Shown here in pieces: positions 63,974 to 64,000 of a DNA stretch of 64,000 nt. This stretch comes from Streptomyces sp. Alt3 (GTDB taxonomy: Bacteria > Actinomycetota > Actinomycetes > Streptomycetales > Streptomycetaceae), in contig NZ_CP120983.1 in NCBI RefSeq assembly GCF_030719215.1, forward strand, positions 6,014,001 through 6,078,000, read 5' to 3'. The notes beneath the pieces are model-generated. The model saw nothing but the letters and a program-made list of their open reading frames with translations. It did not search any database and was not told the DNA's origin. The translations under genes were made by a program, and so were the position numbers. Within the stretch, counting starts at the first letter, position 1. Every line of letters begins with the position of its first letter.

Positions 63974-64000
63974 AACAGGCCCCCGGAATGCCCGAGTTCG

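Overview
The window is high-GC actinobacterial DNA and almost certainly Streptomyces chromosome. GTG and TTG starts are frequent, coding is dense on both strands, and long GC-only hairpins stand where genes converge. The gene set is a Streptomyces core set: glnA2, glnE, malR-malEFG-aglA, glnRII, glnII, glnA, lipA and lipB. Long antisense open frames (one over 2500 codons) are GC artefacts and are not annotated.

Layout. 1-6.2 kb: the start of an ECF sigma gene, nadE, and a probable copper-handling group (multicopper oxidase with a CsoR-like operator, CBS protein, DUF305 and DUF3105 proteins). 6.4-14.2 kb: glnA2 (gamma-glutamylpolyamine synthetase type), a gamma-glutamylcyclotransferase-fold protein, an MFS exporter, a PrmC-related methyltransferase and glnE. 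14.3-22.8 kb: a PAP2 enzyme, then maltose/maltodextrin uptake (malR, malE, malF, malG, aglA) and a second malR-like gene. 22.9-25.8 kb: SDR, GNAT, an ECF41 sigma factor and a small membrane protein. 25.8-30.2 kb is the most accessory-looking stretch: a WhiJ-type triad (XRE regulator, DUF397 fusion, ATPase) and an Rpn-family nuclease with an apparent internal start, followed by a free-standing copy of its C-terminal domain. 31-39 kb: secreted alpha-amylase and a giant secreted amylase/pullulanase, with MalR-type repeats before the amylase. 39-46.5 kb: tautomerase, TetR, secreted or membrane proteins of unknown role and a NarL-type two-component pair. 46.5-48.6 kb: glnRII, a 39-residue cysteine-containing peptide and glnII. 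48.8-51.4 kb: small metabolic and unknown genes. 51.6-55.2 kb: an unusual three-gene operon (HalD/BesD-like Fe(II)/2OG hydroxylase, methyltransferase, choline/carnitine acyltransferase). 55.3-60.6 kb: glnA, RDD protein, DUF4191 protein, lipA and lipB. 60.9-63.9 kb: a TPR-containing regulator and an FAD amine-oxidase-like enzyme.

How the parts work together. Nitrogen assimilation dominates: two glutamine synthetases (GSI glnA with Tyr397 in its adenylylation loop, and GSII glnII), the adenylyltransferase GlnE, the regulator GlnRII and the GS-like GlnA2. GlnR-type boxes are visible before glnA and glnII and possibly glnA2. Starch use is the second theme: secreted amylase and pullulanase make maltodextrins, MalEFG imports them, AglA hydrolyses them, and MalR-type repressors with identical recognition helices probably control uptake and amylase. 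Lipoate synthesis and attachment (lipA, lipB) form the third module.

The best candidates for something new are the Rpn locus (nuclease, in-gene C-terminal product and a duplicated stand-alone C-terminal protein) and the hydroxylase/methyltransferase/acyltransferase operon, which could make an acylcarnitine-like metabolite. All functions are read from sequence motifs and family knowledge; no search was run.
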